DNA of 64,000 nucleotides from Porodaedalea pini (Eukaryota; Basidiomycota; Agaricomycetes; Hymenochaetales; Hymenochaetaceae), in contig NBAY01000041.1 in NCBI GenBank assembly GCA_002794775.1, positions 310,001 to 374,000 of the forward strand, in the 5' to 3' direction. Shown one piece after another: positions 44,792 through 57,400 of the stretch. The notes beneath the pieces were generated by a model. The model worked only from the letters and a program-made list of their open reading frames with translations, made no database searches and was not told the origin of the DNA. Each line of letters starts with the position of its first letter. The first letter of the stretch is position 1. Position numbers and translations under genes: made by a program.

Positions 44792-46961
44792 ATGTCTTCG
44801 AAAAGCTATTGGAACTATCTCCGCTGGAGCAAGAAAGACAAGGTACCCAAGGATGATGGACTCACCGCCGAGGAACGTAAGAAGCAGCGCATATGGCAGA
44901 TACGCCTTATGACTGCCCTCGCCATACCAGTCTTCCTGGAGACTCTGGACTACACGGGTGAGTTGAACATCTTGTTTCTTGAAATGTCGGACCCGAACGA
45001 ATGATTCTTCCTTTACAGTTGTTGCGACTGCTCAGCCTCATATTGCTGTAGGTTGTCTCAGTAGTCATTCTTATTTTTCAACTCAGTATCGAGTCTCTCC
45101 AGTCTGCGTTCAACAGGTTGGATCTTCAGAGGTGACTTGATCTTCCTTTTTCTATGACCGACCATTTGCCAACGTTTGCGCCTGCAGCTACATTGGGACG
45201 GTGTATCTCCTCACGTCGACCGTTTTCTTGCCCCTCTTTGCCTCCTTCTCCGATGTCTATGGACGCCACTGGGCAATGCAGCTCTCCATCTTGCTCTTCC
45301 TCATTGGTAGTGCTCTTTCGACTGCGGCACAGAACATGCCCATGATGCTTGCCGGACGCGGGATCGCGGGTGTTGGCGCAGCGGGTCTGCTCACCGTCGT
45401 CCGTGTCATCCTCGCAGACTCCAACTCCCTCAACGATAACAATCTTCAGTCTTCCATCTTGACGTATTTGTATACTATCGGATTCTGTCTGGGGCCTGTC
45501 ATCGGCGGTGCGCTGACGGACATATCGTTCAGATGGGTGTTTGCTATCAAGTACATTCAACCACTCGCTGGACGACGAGGTTGAATTAATGTTTGCCCTT
45601 TAGTTTACCATGCTGTGTCGTCGCCATGGTCCTGGTGTTCGTCCTCATCAGGTCATACACCAAGCGCCCGCTCGTGGACCAGAACCTTAGTGCAGCAGAT
45701 AAACTGCTCCATATCGACTGGACAGCCTCCGTGCTCTTCACGGTCGGCGGTATTGTGCTTCTTCTCGGCCTGAATTGGGGATCGAGCGAAGGATGGAAAA
45801 GTGCAAAGGTGATTATAAGCCTGCTGGTTGGGGCGCTGCTGGTCGGCGTGACTCTCGGCTGGGAGGCTATCCTGGAGCACAAGCAAGGCGGTATCCGGTC
45901 TGAAGACCGAGATATCATCGAGCTCGGTAATGATAATGTCATCGAGAAGGATGTGTTCGCCGCGCGCGCGCACCTTGCGGCGCCGTTCCGTGCATCGGCC
46001 CTGTTGCCCTTGAGCGTCCTCGGCAACTTCGACGTCCTCGCGACGAGCTTCGCGGCATTCACGTCGGGGATGGTCATGCTTGTCATATTCTACTTTGTTG
46101 CGCTCTTCCTCGTGATCGTCTCTGGGAAGAGCGCCACCGACGCGGGTGTGCAGTTGATCTACTTTGCGCCTGGAATGGTAGGTGCCACGGCCACTTCCTT
46201 TCAAATAGCCCCTAATGTATTTCTCTAGGGCATTGGAACGATGCTTTCGATCCAGATGGTAAAACGGCTTCGGCAGTCCAAGTACCCTATTATCGTGGGA
46301 GGTACTATAATTCCCATCGCACTCGGTCTCATTTCGAGTGCAATCAACAAAAATAGCGAGGGACTGATCGATGGGTATGTCTGCGTCGCATTCATCCTTA
46401 CCGCCATCCTCGCTCATTGCTTCTGGCCGAAGTTTCATGGCCCTGGCCGGCGTCGGCGTCGGGATGACCTTCGGCCCGCTTTCCTTGCATGCACGCTTCT
46501 CACAGCCCAGCTCCCGCGTCGCCGTCGTTGTCGCACTCAATCTCTTCTTCCGCGCACTCGGCGGCACGGTCGGCCTGGCACAGTGCGGCGCAGTGACGAA
46601 CGCGAAGGTCCGCGCATACTTCACCAGCCTCCCCGCGTCGGCGCTGGCTGATCTGCAAGGGACGAACGCGACGGCCTTCAGCACTGCGGACTTGACGTCG
46701 CTGGACCAGATCAATGCGCTACCGAGCGGTGCGCAGGAGCTTGTGAAGAATGCGTTTAGGAACGGGGTGCGGTGGAGTTTTATTTCGCTTATCCCGTGGG
46801 CGTGCTTGTCGCTCGTTGGCTGCTTCTTTTTGCGACGGATCGCGGATTCGGATACGGCGAGGGACAATGCGCCTAGGCCGGCGTCTGTAAATACAGGAAA
46901 CGTGTCGGTGCAAGGACATTGCGAGCACCTTAAGATGGAGCCGCAAGTGAATTCTGTATGA
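44792..46961 (+). CDS. MFS transporter, DHA2 drug:proton antiporter type
   Basis: Multi-pass plasma-membrane transporter, probably exporting small toxic molecules. Seven predicted exons: 44792-44957, 45019-45047, 45103-45131, 45188-45550, 45604-46177, 46229-46374 and 46433-46961, total 611 residues. Exons 2 and 3 are 29 bp each. LDYTVVATAQPHIA opens TM1; SDVYGRHWAMQ is the MFS loop 2-3 motif; AGRGIAGVGAAGL is motif B-like; GFCLGPVIGGALTD is motif C (antiporter signature). Later helices include ALFLVIVSGKSATDAGVQLI and GVGVGMTFGPLSLHARF. Length and helix count suit the 14-helix family. Substrate not predictable. Confidence 0.9.
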
Positions 46962-47426
46962 ACTTGGGAAACCAGGAGTACGATCATATAAACGGAGTCG
47001 GAAGATCGGACACATCGCGGACGAAGGCCTGCGGCGAGTTGAGTCGCCATCAGGTGTCCGGAGCGCCTTTCCCTTCCCTCCTTCCTTTCCATTGACATTG
47101 TACTCTGTACTAACTATTAATCCTACGTAATCACTCCTCCTGACCCCGACATCCCGACTTCGACCCTAACTCCAACTCCAACTCCAACTCCAATCCCAAT
47201 CCATCCACCCTCCTTCAGGCCTACGACCCTAGGCGACGACTATTTTTAATGATATTACAAACCTAGTATTTATGTTGATGCAGGTTGAAATGCGCTTTGC
47301 AGATATGCGAGAGATGACGTGCTGGTACAGACAGAATGGGACGATAAAACACACGAGAAGAAAGCAAGAAGGGAAAGGAAGAGAAAGCGAATGACGGTGC
47401 GGGAGCGAGTCGTCCTGGGGTAAAGA
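46962..47426. other. Convergent 3' stretch between MFS gene and EMG1
   Basis: About 465 bp holding both 3' ends and a short CCAACT-type simple repeat. No gene seen. Confidence 0.5.
47167..47196. repeat. ACTCCA hexanucleotide microsatellite
   Basis: About four and a half units of ACTCCA followed by variant units. Not a telomere-type repeat. Confidence 0.7.
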
Positions 47427-48733
47427 TCAGATGACGTCCCACATCTCTTCGACGGCACAGCAGAACTGAATAAAGATAGATCAGATATAAAAAAAGACGT
47501 AAGAGAATATATAGACAGACGCACCTTCCCACATGCGACGCTAGCACTGAGTGGGTAGTCGCTGATGGAGATCTTCTTGTCAACGATGGCGTCGGCAAAG
47601 TCGTCCTTGCCGCGAGCCATCGCACCGACGAAGACGGCGATGGAGTGCGTCTCGGGGAGGCGCGGAAGGAACTGTGAGAGGCGCACTGTCGGTGCGTCGC
47701 CTGAAAGCGTGAGCTTGTACGTGTTCACAGGGAAGTGGTCCGTGACCGGGTTCTAGGTACATGGTCAGAGACCAGCCGAACTGAGAAGATAAGAACAGAG
47801 GACATGCCTTGATGACCTTGAGCAGCTTCTCAGGGCCGTTGACTCCGCGGATAAAGAGTTTGTGCAGTAATTGAACTGGGGAAGTGATACTGCGAAGTGA
47901 GATGGGGGAGAGGAGAGGAAAGGTGTGCATGCCGTACCCATAAGCCCGCTGAAGCGCTTGAAGGTACGCGGGATGCGCACATGTGGGTTGATTTCGATGA
48001 GGACGCCCTTGGCTGTGTGTATGTACACCTGCAGCAGGCCAGCTTTGTTTAGCGGCGAGTCAAGTAGGGTCAGAAGGCACTATAATCCACTTAGTTTTAA
48101 GCATCTAGAGAGATAATGAAAAGGGAGGATACACACTTGGTGCGTGATGTCCGGCCGCGCATCTGCGATGTCGCGACCGGTCTTGGCGAGGATGCCTTGA
48201 TGGTCATCGCAGTTCAGCAGAGTGTACTTTGCCTCGCCGCCCGACTTTCCCTTGTTCTTTCCAGAACCACCGCCGGTGCTGACACGGTAGGACTCGAGGC
48301 AGGCCTGCTCGAGGACGACGATGAGCCGCCTCGTCTGCGAGTTGGCCGCAGGCGGACGAGCCTGCTGCGGAATGAGGGAAGGGTTCGCGACAAGCGGGAC
48401 GGGGCGTGCAGGCGCCGGCGCTGCAATCGCAACATTCTCCGTCTTTACGCCCTTCTGCTTCTTGTTCGCGGGCAACGGCTTCGTCTTCCGCTCAGAAACA
48501 GGGATAGCGGTCGCGTTGTCGGCGTCGACGGAGCTGGAGCTGTCGGAGTCCTCGGACTCGTGCGCAAAGTCCTCAGGGGCATCGTCGTCTGCGCCGAGCG
48601 GACGGGCGGAGGCGGGGCGGAGGAAAACCTCGAGGTGCTCTATGGACTGCGCCTTCTTGCGGAGTACGTGCGCGGACTCAAGTTCGGAGGAGCCCGAGTG
48701 TCTGCGGCGGCGCGTGGGTACGGCGGCGGGCAT
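47427..48733 (-). CDS. EMG1: Ribosome biogenesis N1-pseudouridine methyltransferase EMG1/NEP1
   Basis: Methylates the pseudouridine that becomes the hypermodified base of 18S rRNA and is needed for small-subunit assembly. Five predicted exons: 48137-48733, 47938-48079, 47808-47875, 47525-47752 and 47427-47465, total 357 residues. The SPOUT core is clear: [72 protein letters not shown] and [12 protein letters not shown]. An N-terminal extension of about 110 residues is rich in Ser, Asp and Pro. The intron at 47753-47807 starts with GC and is the only one that joins VIK to NPVTDH. Divergent from SCO1 with 211 bp between starts. Confidence 0.95.
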
Positions 48734-48944
48734 GAGCAATGAGTGTGCGATTTAACGACGGGAGGGAGCAGCAACAAGGAAGGGTGGGGCGACGAGATGA
48801 GGGAAGAAGGTAAAGCAGTCGTTCTATTAGTAGTACTATATATAAAACTTGAAAATTTGCCATCAGGGACGAGTTGTAATGCAGTAACAAAAGTGTACAA
48901 CGCAAGTTGTAGTCTAACTACAAAAGTGCTTAAGGCTCTTCTTC

Positions 48945-49864
48945 ATGAACGCACAACTAAGAGCACTCAGTACGCGCTGTTCACGCTCATGGCGGCCTCC
49001 TCGTCTTCATTCTAGCTTCGCCATCAGCCGCGTCTGTCGGCGGCACAACTCGACCCAGCAGACCTCGTCCGGCGCACGCGACAAGTCCGCCGTCGGCGTA
49101 TTCACGCCCAAGGCCGCCGCCGCCTTCGTCCTTACTGGCGTCGGTCTCTACTTCTACTTCAACTACGAAAAGCAGAAGCTGCAGGAGCAGAAGAGTTGCG
49201 CTCAGCATTTTGTGATTCCGTGCAGCCGATGCTGACCCGCAATTCAAAATATAGGGAAAGAGCTTGAGTCGCGGAGGTGGGGCAAAGCTGCTGTCGGCGG
49301 GCCGTTCGAGCTCACGACGCACAGGGCGAGCCGTTCACTGAGAAGAACCTGCTTGGGAAGTGGTCTCTAGTCTACTTCGGGTTCACGAATTGCCCAGACA
49401 TCTGCCCTGAGGAGCTTGATAAAATGACCGAAGTCGTACATGTACTCGGTGCGCGCTTTCTTTCGTATTCTCATTGATTATGTAGCTCAGTGTACGTACG
49501 GCATGCAGACAAGCAGTACGGTCCCATAGCGCAGCCGATCTTCATCAGTGTCGACCCAGCAAGAGATCCGCCTGCACAGATCGCGCACTATCTGCAGGAC
49601 TTCCATCCGCGACTCGTCGGGCTCTCGGGCACCTACGAGCAAACACGCGCAGTGTGCAAGGCGTACCGAGTGTACTTCAGCACACCAAAGGACGCACGCC
49701 CGGACGCGGACTACCTCGTCGACCACTCGATATACTTCTACCTGATGGACCCCGAGGGCGAGTTCGTCGAGGCGTTCGGGAAGGTGAACACCGTGCAGGA
49801 CGTCGTGAAGAAGGTGCAGGAGGAGGTACAGAGGTGGAAGGAGGAGCATGGGCGACTGACATGA
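48945..49864 (+). CDS. SCO1: SCO1 copper chaperone of cytochrome c oxidase, with a frameshift
   Basis: Inner-membrane protein that delivers copper to the CuA site of Cox2. Exons 48945-49194, 49255-49448 and 49509-49864. The start has a mitochondrial-type Arg/Ser-rich lead, then the single helix [18 protein letters not shown]. The copper motif CPDIC is in [21 protein letters not shown] follows, and the ligand His is in [17 protein letters not shown]. At about 49310-49325 the frame changes: upstream reads GGPFELTTH, downstream [11 protein letters not shown] is one frame away. Restoring the phase gives about 266 residues. Either a sequencing error, a slipped ACGACGC repeat, or a real lesion; no intron fits. 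Confidence 0.9.
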
Positions 49865-49895
49865 TAGGAAAGACGTCGAACGTTGCATTAATTTC

Positions 49896-49920
49896 ACACA
49901 CACACACACACACACACACC
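49896..49920. repeat. CA dinucleotide microsatellite
   Basis: About twelve CA units in the 3' region of SCO1, just before the NDUFB7 homolog's end. Confidence 0.9.
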
Positions 49921-49971
49921 ACTCTGTTGTCCGAACTTCAATAATGTTATTGCGTCTGTAATTCTAAGCGG

Positions 49972-50379
49972 TCACTCTGCATCCTCCAATGCTGCGATCT
50001 TCTGCTTCGCAAGCACCTTCATCCGGCGCATGTAGCTATTTGGAAAGACTGTCAGTGTTACGTCTAGCACAAATGAACGAGGAAGACACACTCTTTGTAT
50101 TGGCACCTGCAACATCACAATTCGCTGTCAGTAAGAAATAGTAACGTAGAACATAGCAAACGCACTCTTCGTATGTGTGCCGCTCGCTTTCGCACTTCCA
50201 GGGCGCGTACAAATTATCGCGCCGACAAACGTTGAGTGGGATGAGTAGCCTGTCGAAGACAGTAAACTCGCTGTATTTGTTAGATTCAGGAAGACATACG
50301 ACGAGCATTGGTCCCGCCAGCCAAGAGGCACTTTGTTCGCCTTGAGTTCTGCCTGCGACGCTGTTGCTGCACTCGCCAT
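49972..50379 (-). CDS. Complex I subunit B18 (NDUFB7 homolog)
   Basis: Accessory subunit of mitochondrial NADH:ubiquinone oxidoreductase on the intermembrane side. Four predicted exons: 50300-50379, 50166-50249, 50092-50106 and 49972-50035, total 80 residues. The family pattern is PLGWRDQCSS, LLIPLNVCRRDNLYAPWKCESER, HTYEECQYK and YMRRMKVLAKQK, shown as separate blocks. The four Cys (two pairs, the second C-x9-C) fold by the Mia40 pathway. Exon 3 has 15 bases and provides CQYK. Start at 50379 follows from frame and length. Shorter than the animal protein at the C-terminus, as in fungi. Confidence 0.85.
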
Positions 50380-50529
50380 TGCTTATTAGCGTCCAATTGC
50401 TTATTAGCGTCCAAGAGCAAAGTTGGACGAGTGACTGGCGTCGTGCTTATTACGTAACGCATATTACTCAATCCACGTGGAATGCAGCAAAAAATAAATG
50501 CGAGAAAACGTAGGTATCATGCATATGCT

Positions 50530-51732
50530 CTACTGCTTTTTCTGCTCAGACTCAGGCATCATACTCATCTCAATAGCCCTCGCGATTGCGGCCTCTTCAT
50601 CTTCGTCCTCCTCATCCTCCCCACCAGGTGCCGACGTCGCAGGTTTCGAAGCGGGGGCGTCCTCCATCTCGACGTCCTCCTGCTGCTGCGAAAGCCTCAG
50701 TGCCTCCTGCAATGCCGCCTCTTCTTCATTTTCCTCCGACGAGGATGCCACTGGTGCTACGGGAGTAGCAGTAGCAGGTTGTGGTGTTGAGACAGAGGGA
50801 GCAGAAGTGGGAGCGGAAGCAGCTGGCGCATCTGCTGGAGCTGCGCCGCCTTCTGCGGCTTGTTGTAGGGCTCGTTGACGCGCACGTTCTTCTTCCATTG
50901 ACATGCGCATAACCTAGGAGAACTTAGTTGGCGGCGGATAGACAAGATATTAGAAGAGGATTGCACCATTGCGAGTTCTGGATCGAGGCTCGGATCAATG
51001 CCACCGAAGTCATCAAATCCACCCTCGCCGGAGGGCCCGGCGGTGTTCGTGATGTCGGCCATAGTGGCATCACGGTCGCCACGGTCGGAGGAGAGGACAG
51101 AGGACGAAATGACGACGTCGGAAAGTAAACGACGCGGATCTGGAGGAACCGCTATATAGTGACTATTGACGCCGCATTAGACGGGCCCAAGGAATGAAAG
51201 AAGCGACTCACGAGTTGTCCCCGCTGTTTGCGCCTTCGACCAGCATCTTGAGTAGCGAGGTTTCACCTTCTTCAATACCATCACCAAAAGCCACTACGTC
51301 TAGCGCGATGTTATTCTTTTTGAGTTTCTTCGCGAGACGAACGAGGTTCTTCTCATCGACGCCGGGCCCGTCCGGTGGCGAACCCAAGAAGAAGATTATG
51401 CGTTGCCGAAGATTCTTGTTCTGTCTGTGTTTGAGCGCAAGCTGCGCAACGTTAATAGCAGTTGGGATGTCGACCGCCCCGCCGATCTTGGTCTTAGCAT
51501 CGTGCGCGCCCTGGATAATCTGCCCGAGCTCGCGCGTGTGTGTGACGAGAACCTCGGGACCTTTGCCAGCAGCAGTCATAACTCCAACGCTGTTCTCCGG
51601 ATTGCTGTCCGTCTTGGTCGTGAAGACAATGTGGGCGGCGTCGGCCATGGCATCGAAGCGCGTTGCGGGGTAGTCGCCGTTGCGCATGTACTCGGAGTTG
51701 TCGAGAATTATCATAGTCGCTTCGAGCGGCAT
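50530..51732 (-). CDS. RPN10: 26S proteasome ubiquitin receptor RPN10
   Basis: Regulatory-particle subunit that binds polyubiquitin and holds lid and base together. Three predicted exons: 51212-51732, 50967-51162 and 50530-50913, giving 366 residues. The vWA domain begins EATMIILDNSEYMRNGDY and continues with VGVMTAAGKGPEVLVTHT, RIIFFLGSPP and LDVVAFGDG. The C-terminal half holds two ubiquitin-interacting motifs: EEEAALQEALRLSQQQ (50670-50720) and DEEAAIARAIEMSM (50550-50595), plus an earlier VMRMSMEEERARQ that resembles a third. The Ala/Pro linker is low-complexity. The start at 51732 matches other RPN10 proteins. Confidence 0.95.
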
Positions 51733-52265
51733 GGTGGGCGGATAGCGTCAAACACGGCGGCAGCGACTTCAATAAACAGAAGGCGGAGGCAGCAGCAGCA
51801 ACGGGCAAGGAGCGTTGGTGAAAGCAACGCTCGCGGACTCTGCTTTCGAGGTGACGCGTCGCGGTCGTGACTTATTCAATTGTGTGACGCTGTGGGAGTT
51901 TGTGACGTTTCTTATGTAACAAAACCGGCCCTAAAATGATCAGATAACTTGACGCGCCCTCTGCCCTCGTTCCATTTCCTTGTCCATCTATCGTCAACGT
52001 CAACGTCTTCGCCGTCGCCGTCGTCGAGCAAAGGTATGTTCGCGCTGCGCAGCACGATGTCAAGCACTGTAGTCTGACTGCATGTTCGTTTTACTGCTAT
52101 TCCGCTCTGCAATCGCCGCTCCACACGCTCGTCGACCCCGCGCACTGCCGCTGTCGGTCTTGTCTGCACCGCCCTGCTGCGCACTGGCCTATTTAAACCT
52201 CGCAGCCTCCGCCCCTTTCTCTACACGAACTTCTCTTTTCTTCTTTTCACGATCACCTAGCCAAA
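51733..52265. promoter_or_regulatory. Divergent promoter region of RPN10 and actin
   Basis: A 533-bp stretch. On the actin side there is a TATA-like TATTTAAA at 52190-52197 followed by a C/T-rich tract (52204-52252) that runs up to the start codon, the usual layout of strong fungal promoters. No element specific for proteasome genes was recognised on the RPN10 side. Confidence 0.5.
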
Positions 52266-53737
<1,472 letters not shown>

Positions 53738-54430
53738 GTGGTTCGGTGTGGATGCGGAGGGGTGCGGAGAACGTAGGAAAGGAAAAAAAGGCGAAGGACG
53801 ATGTATGTTTTGGTTCGTGATCACTGCAATGTATTAAAGTCTGCTAGTACTAGTAGTCTTTAATTCGTTGGAGACGCGGGCCTGTCTTACGGTTGTTTCT
53901 ACTGTTACGCTATTTACGGCTTTCAAATGATACTTTTTTTTCGAGCAAAGGGTCAAGATAAGGTGTTCTGACTTTGCGTCCACTCTCGTCGGAAGAACGT
54001 GACGTGACATAAAATCCAATCTAGTTGCGATATTTCTCCTTTAATCTTGAGATATTCTCTATTCTTCACGGAGGATACCTGCAGCTTTGAAAGGGCATGC
54101 ATATGGGTATATGCTGCATATATGCAAGGGAAATAATAGATGATTAATAAGGAAATAGCTGAGTGGCGGAGAGTGTCGGCGGGTGCACCCGGGTGAACGG
54201 CACTGTTTTTTAAGAAAACGCGTAAGATCGGCAGTCCTCTACAAATCACCCCTGCCTCTTCAGCGCTGTACTACTACCCACCCCCACTCAGCCAGGCTCC
54301 TCGTCGTCGACCTTGACAGCGAGCAAGCCTCACTCGTCTCAACCACAGAAGCAACAGCGAGTCGCAGTGCGCTCGCCGATAACACACTCGGAGCCCGACG
54401 TCGCGCGCGCGGACAGCTGAGCAGTGACCG
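53738..54430. other. Intergenic stretch between actin and the PPR gene
   Basis: About 690 bp, both flanking genes on the plus strand. An imperfect palindrome at 53835-53863 (TAAAGTCTGCTAGT facing ACTAGTAGTCTTTA) may lie in the actin 3' end. No gene seen; the right half should hold the PPR promoter. Confidence 0.4.
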
Positions 54431-57400
54431 ATGCTGCCAAAGTTCGCAAGCCACGTCCTCCACCACACACAGCGCGCCGCGCAGGCCGCCGCTCAGAACC
54501 ATGCATTCCGCAATGTCCTCGGTCTGCAGAACCAGGGCGCCTCGTCCGCGTCGTCTACCGGTCCCTTGAGCAACTGGAGCAATGCTGCCAGTGGGAGTAG
54601 CTGGGGCAGCGCTGGCGGCGCCAAATACAATACTGGATCTCGATTTTATCAGGGATACAACGTGCGTGACTCTGTTCTATGGACTAGAGTCGGGTTTGTC
54701 TCGATTTTGTTTTCTTACATTTTTTTTTTCGCTTTTTTGGGTTGCTTCGCTTAGGGTGCTGGACGCGCCGTCACACAAGCAAATTCGTCTTCGGCTCATG
54801 ACAACTCTAACGGTCGCACAGACGATGATGAGGATCTTCCTCTTACGCGCTCTGCACTGGTCATCAAGTCTCGTCCTCGTCCTCGCAGCAGCAGCGTTCA
54901 CCTTACCGGCACTGGTCGCCAAAAACGCGCAGAGACGTTTGGCGTTTTGCAAACGGTGCAACTTCACCAGACTCGCAACACGCACGCTCTTGCCAAGGCA
55001 ATTGGCGCGGACGACGTTGACGCGAAGGACGAGCGCTCTGACGCGGTTGCATCTTCGCGTGTCTTGGTCCGCCGAAACTCTACAGCGGCGTCAAATGTGT
55101 CTGATCTCGAGTCTTTGGAATCTCTCGAAACTCCCGAGTCCTCGTTCGAAGCTTCCCCCCATCCCGTCTCCACCAAGCAGGCTGTCATTACCTCGGACGA
55201 TGTTCTCCCCACGGACCCTAGTGCTCCGCAGACTGTGCTGCCGCCTGGCGATGCTGCATTAGAGGACGCTCGTGATAACGCGGGGGAGCCAGGAAATGCC
55301 GAGGTTTTCAAGCGTCTGGAGGCGGCTCGCTATGGGGGTGACTACGCGCGCGTCGTTTCAGAGGTCATGAAATTCCGGTCTTCGCGTGTGCGCGCGAGCG
55401 TACGCGACTACAACAATGCGCTGTACGCTCTCGTCGCGACGCGTCAAGGCGGCCAACCGATCACGCTCATCCTCGAGACGTACAATGAGATGCTCACGCG
55501 CCAGATCAGCCCGAATGTGCGCACGTACAAGACGATGATTCTCGCTCTTTGTGAACGCGATCGAGAAGTCGAGCGCGTCTGCTCACAGATTGAATGGCGT
55601 CAGAATCGTCGCAGGATCGCTGGCCGTGGCTCTGGGAATGCGTATAACACGGATGGGAGGCAGCTCGATCTCTTGCGCAAGGAGGATAATTTCGGCTCGG
55701 CAATGCTGGTCTTTGAAGCGGCACAGACACTGTTCCGCGACAAGAACAACCAGCGACTTTCTCTTGGTCCAGAGGTCTACAGTGCGCTGCTGCGCTCGTG
55801 CATGATCCACGCGAATACTGATGCCGCCGTCCGCGTGTGGGGCGCACTTGAGGATTTGCGTGGATACGTGCCGGACGCGACCTGTTACCTGCATCTACTC
55901 GGCGCCTACACTTCTGCGAACGATATTGAATCTGCACAGGATGTTTTCAGTGAGTTCCTCTTGGCAGCGAAGGAGGACCGCATCAGCTGGCCCGAGGTAG
56001 GCAGGGACGAGCTTTCGAATCACATCCTCTCCGATGAAGCACGCTCGGGCAAGGCACGCGCAGCACAGATGCTCATGTGGGTCAAGATGATCGAGGCGCA
56101 TTTCCGCGCGCGTCAACCCGTCAAGGCGCTCAACATGCTCGAGCAGATGATGGACTCGTCGGCCAGCCTCGCGTTCGGCCCTACGGACGTCCCGCCACCG
56201 TGCACCTCGGTCTACTCGGCTTTCATCCGCGGATTCATCGAGAGCGACGATATCCAGAGCGCACTCGGATGGTTCAACCGCATGCTCGAGCAGGACTCTG
56301 TCATTCGCCACCCTCTCATGCCGAGCGCGCGCACACCCCGTCCGGACCAGAACGCGTGGAACACGCTGCTCGAGGCGCTCATTGACCGCGGGATGCTCGC
56401 CGAGGCGAACGAGAAGTACAAGCAGCTCGTCAAGGCAGCAGACGTCGACGGCTTGAGCGTCCGCATGTACGACCGTATCAGCGTGTTCGAGTTGAACGTC
56501 AGAAGTCTACGCGATCTTGACGAGGCCGAGTTCGACGCTCGCGTGAAGTTCATCAGGGAGTGTATCATCGACGAGGCATACGTGGACGGCTCGCACCCTC
56601 TCGGCAGTCTGGAATACCAGGTCAAGGCATTCAGCGACTTCCTTTCCATTCTTGCGAAGCGTGACCGAGCGGACGAGGCGGTGGAGCACCTCCAGCGCTT
56701 CGTAAAGCAAACTCTCACCGTGTTGCGCGCGCTAGAGACGGACATGGATGCGAACGCTGACGAGATTGCAATGAAGCGTAAGGGCCTGCACGACCTTATC
56801 CGACAGATCCTGCCTGTGATGCTTTTCAATAAGGCAAACCCTTCGGTGGACTACGTGGATAAGCTTCAGAGCGCTGTCGAAAGCACCCTCTATATCCCGA
56901 ATATCGAGCACAGCCAATTTTTCATGAAGCTGTACGCCCAGGTCAAGTCGCGTGGGGAGCTTTCGAAGCTTACCGAGCGCCAGTGGCGGATGTTCTCAAC
57001 GGCTGCGGCTCGTCTCCTCTCGGATGAACGGTACTTGAAGCAAACCAGAGCCATTGGGCTTGCCGAGCTTAAGGCGTTTATCAAGGATGTCGCCAACGCA
57101 GGTCACGATATCCGGAGTACGTGGCTGCACGCCTCGCCTCTGTTGTGCCACTGGATCACGAAGCAGTACGGCGAAGCGGAAGCGCACCGGATTTTGGAGC
57201 TGCTTGGCCCGGAATGGACGCGCATCGCGCGGGGGAAAACTGCTTCCCCAGGCGAACAATTGGACATTCCTGCCTCTCCAGCTCTTCGTAATAAGGACGG
57301 CTCGATTCTCATCGACAAGGACCACAGCCGCAGCGTCGACGAGTACTTCCCCGCTAATCCTCGCGTCTCGCCGCAAATGGCGTGGACACGTTACGAAGCT

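Noticed and set aside
45653..47098. 481-codon minus-strand frame opposite the MFS gene
   Set aside because: Antisense shadow of a well-supported transporter; crosses its introns and has no domain.
47167..47196. Interstitial telomere repeat
   Set aside because: Unit is ACTCCA, not TTAGGG/CCCTAA.
53835..53863. Imperfect 14-bp palindrome after actin
   Set aside because: Eukaryotic genes do not use hairpin terminators; probably chance in the 3' end.
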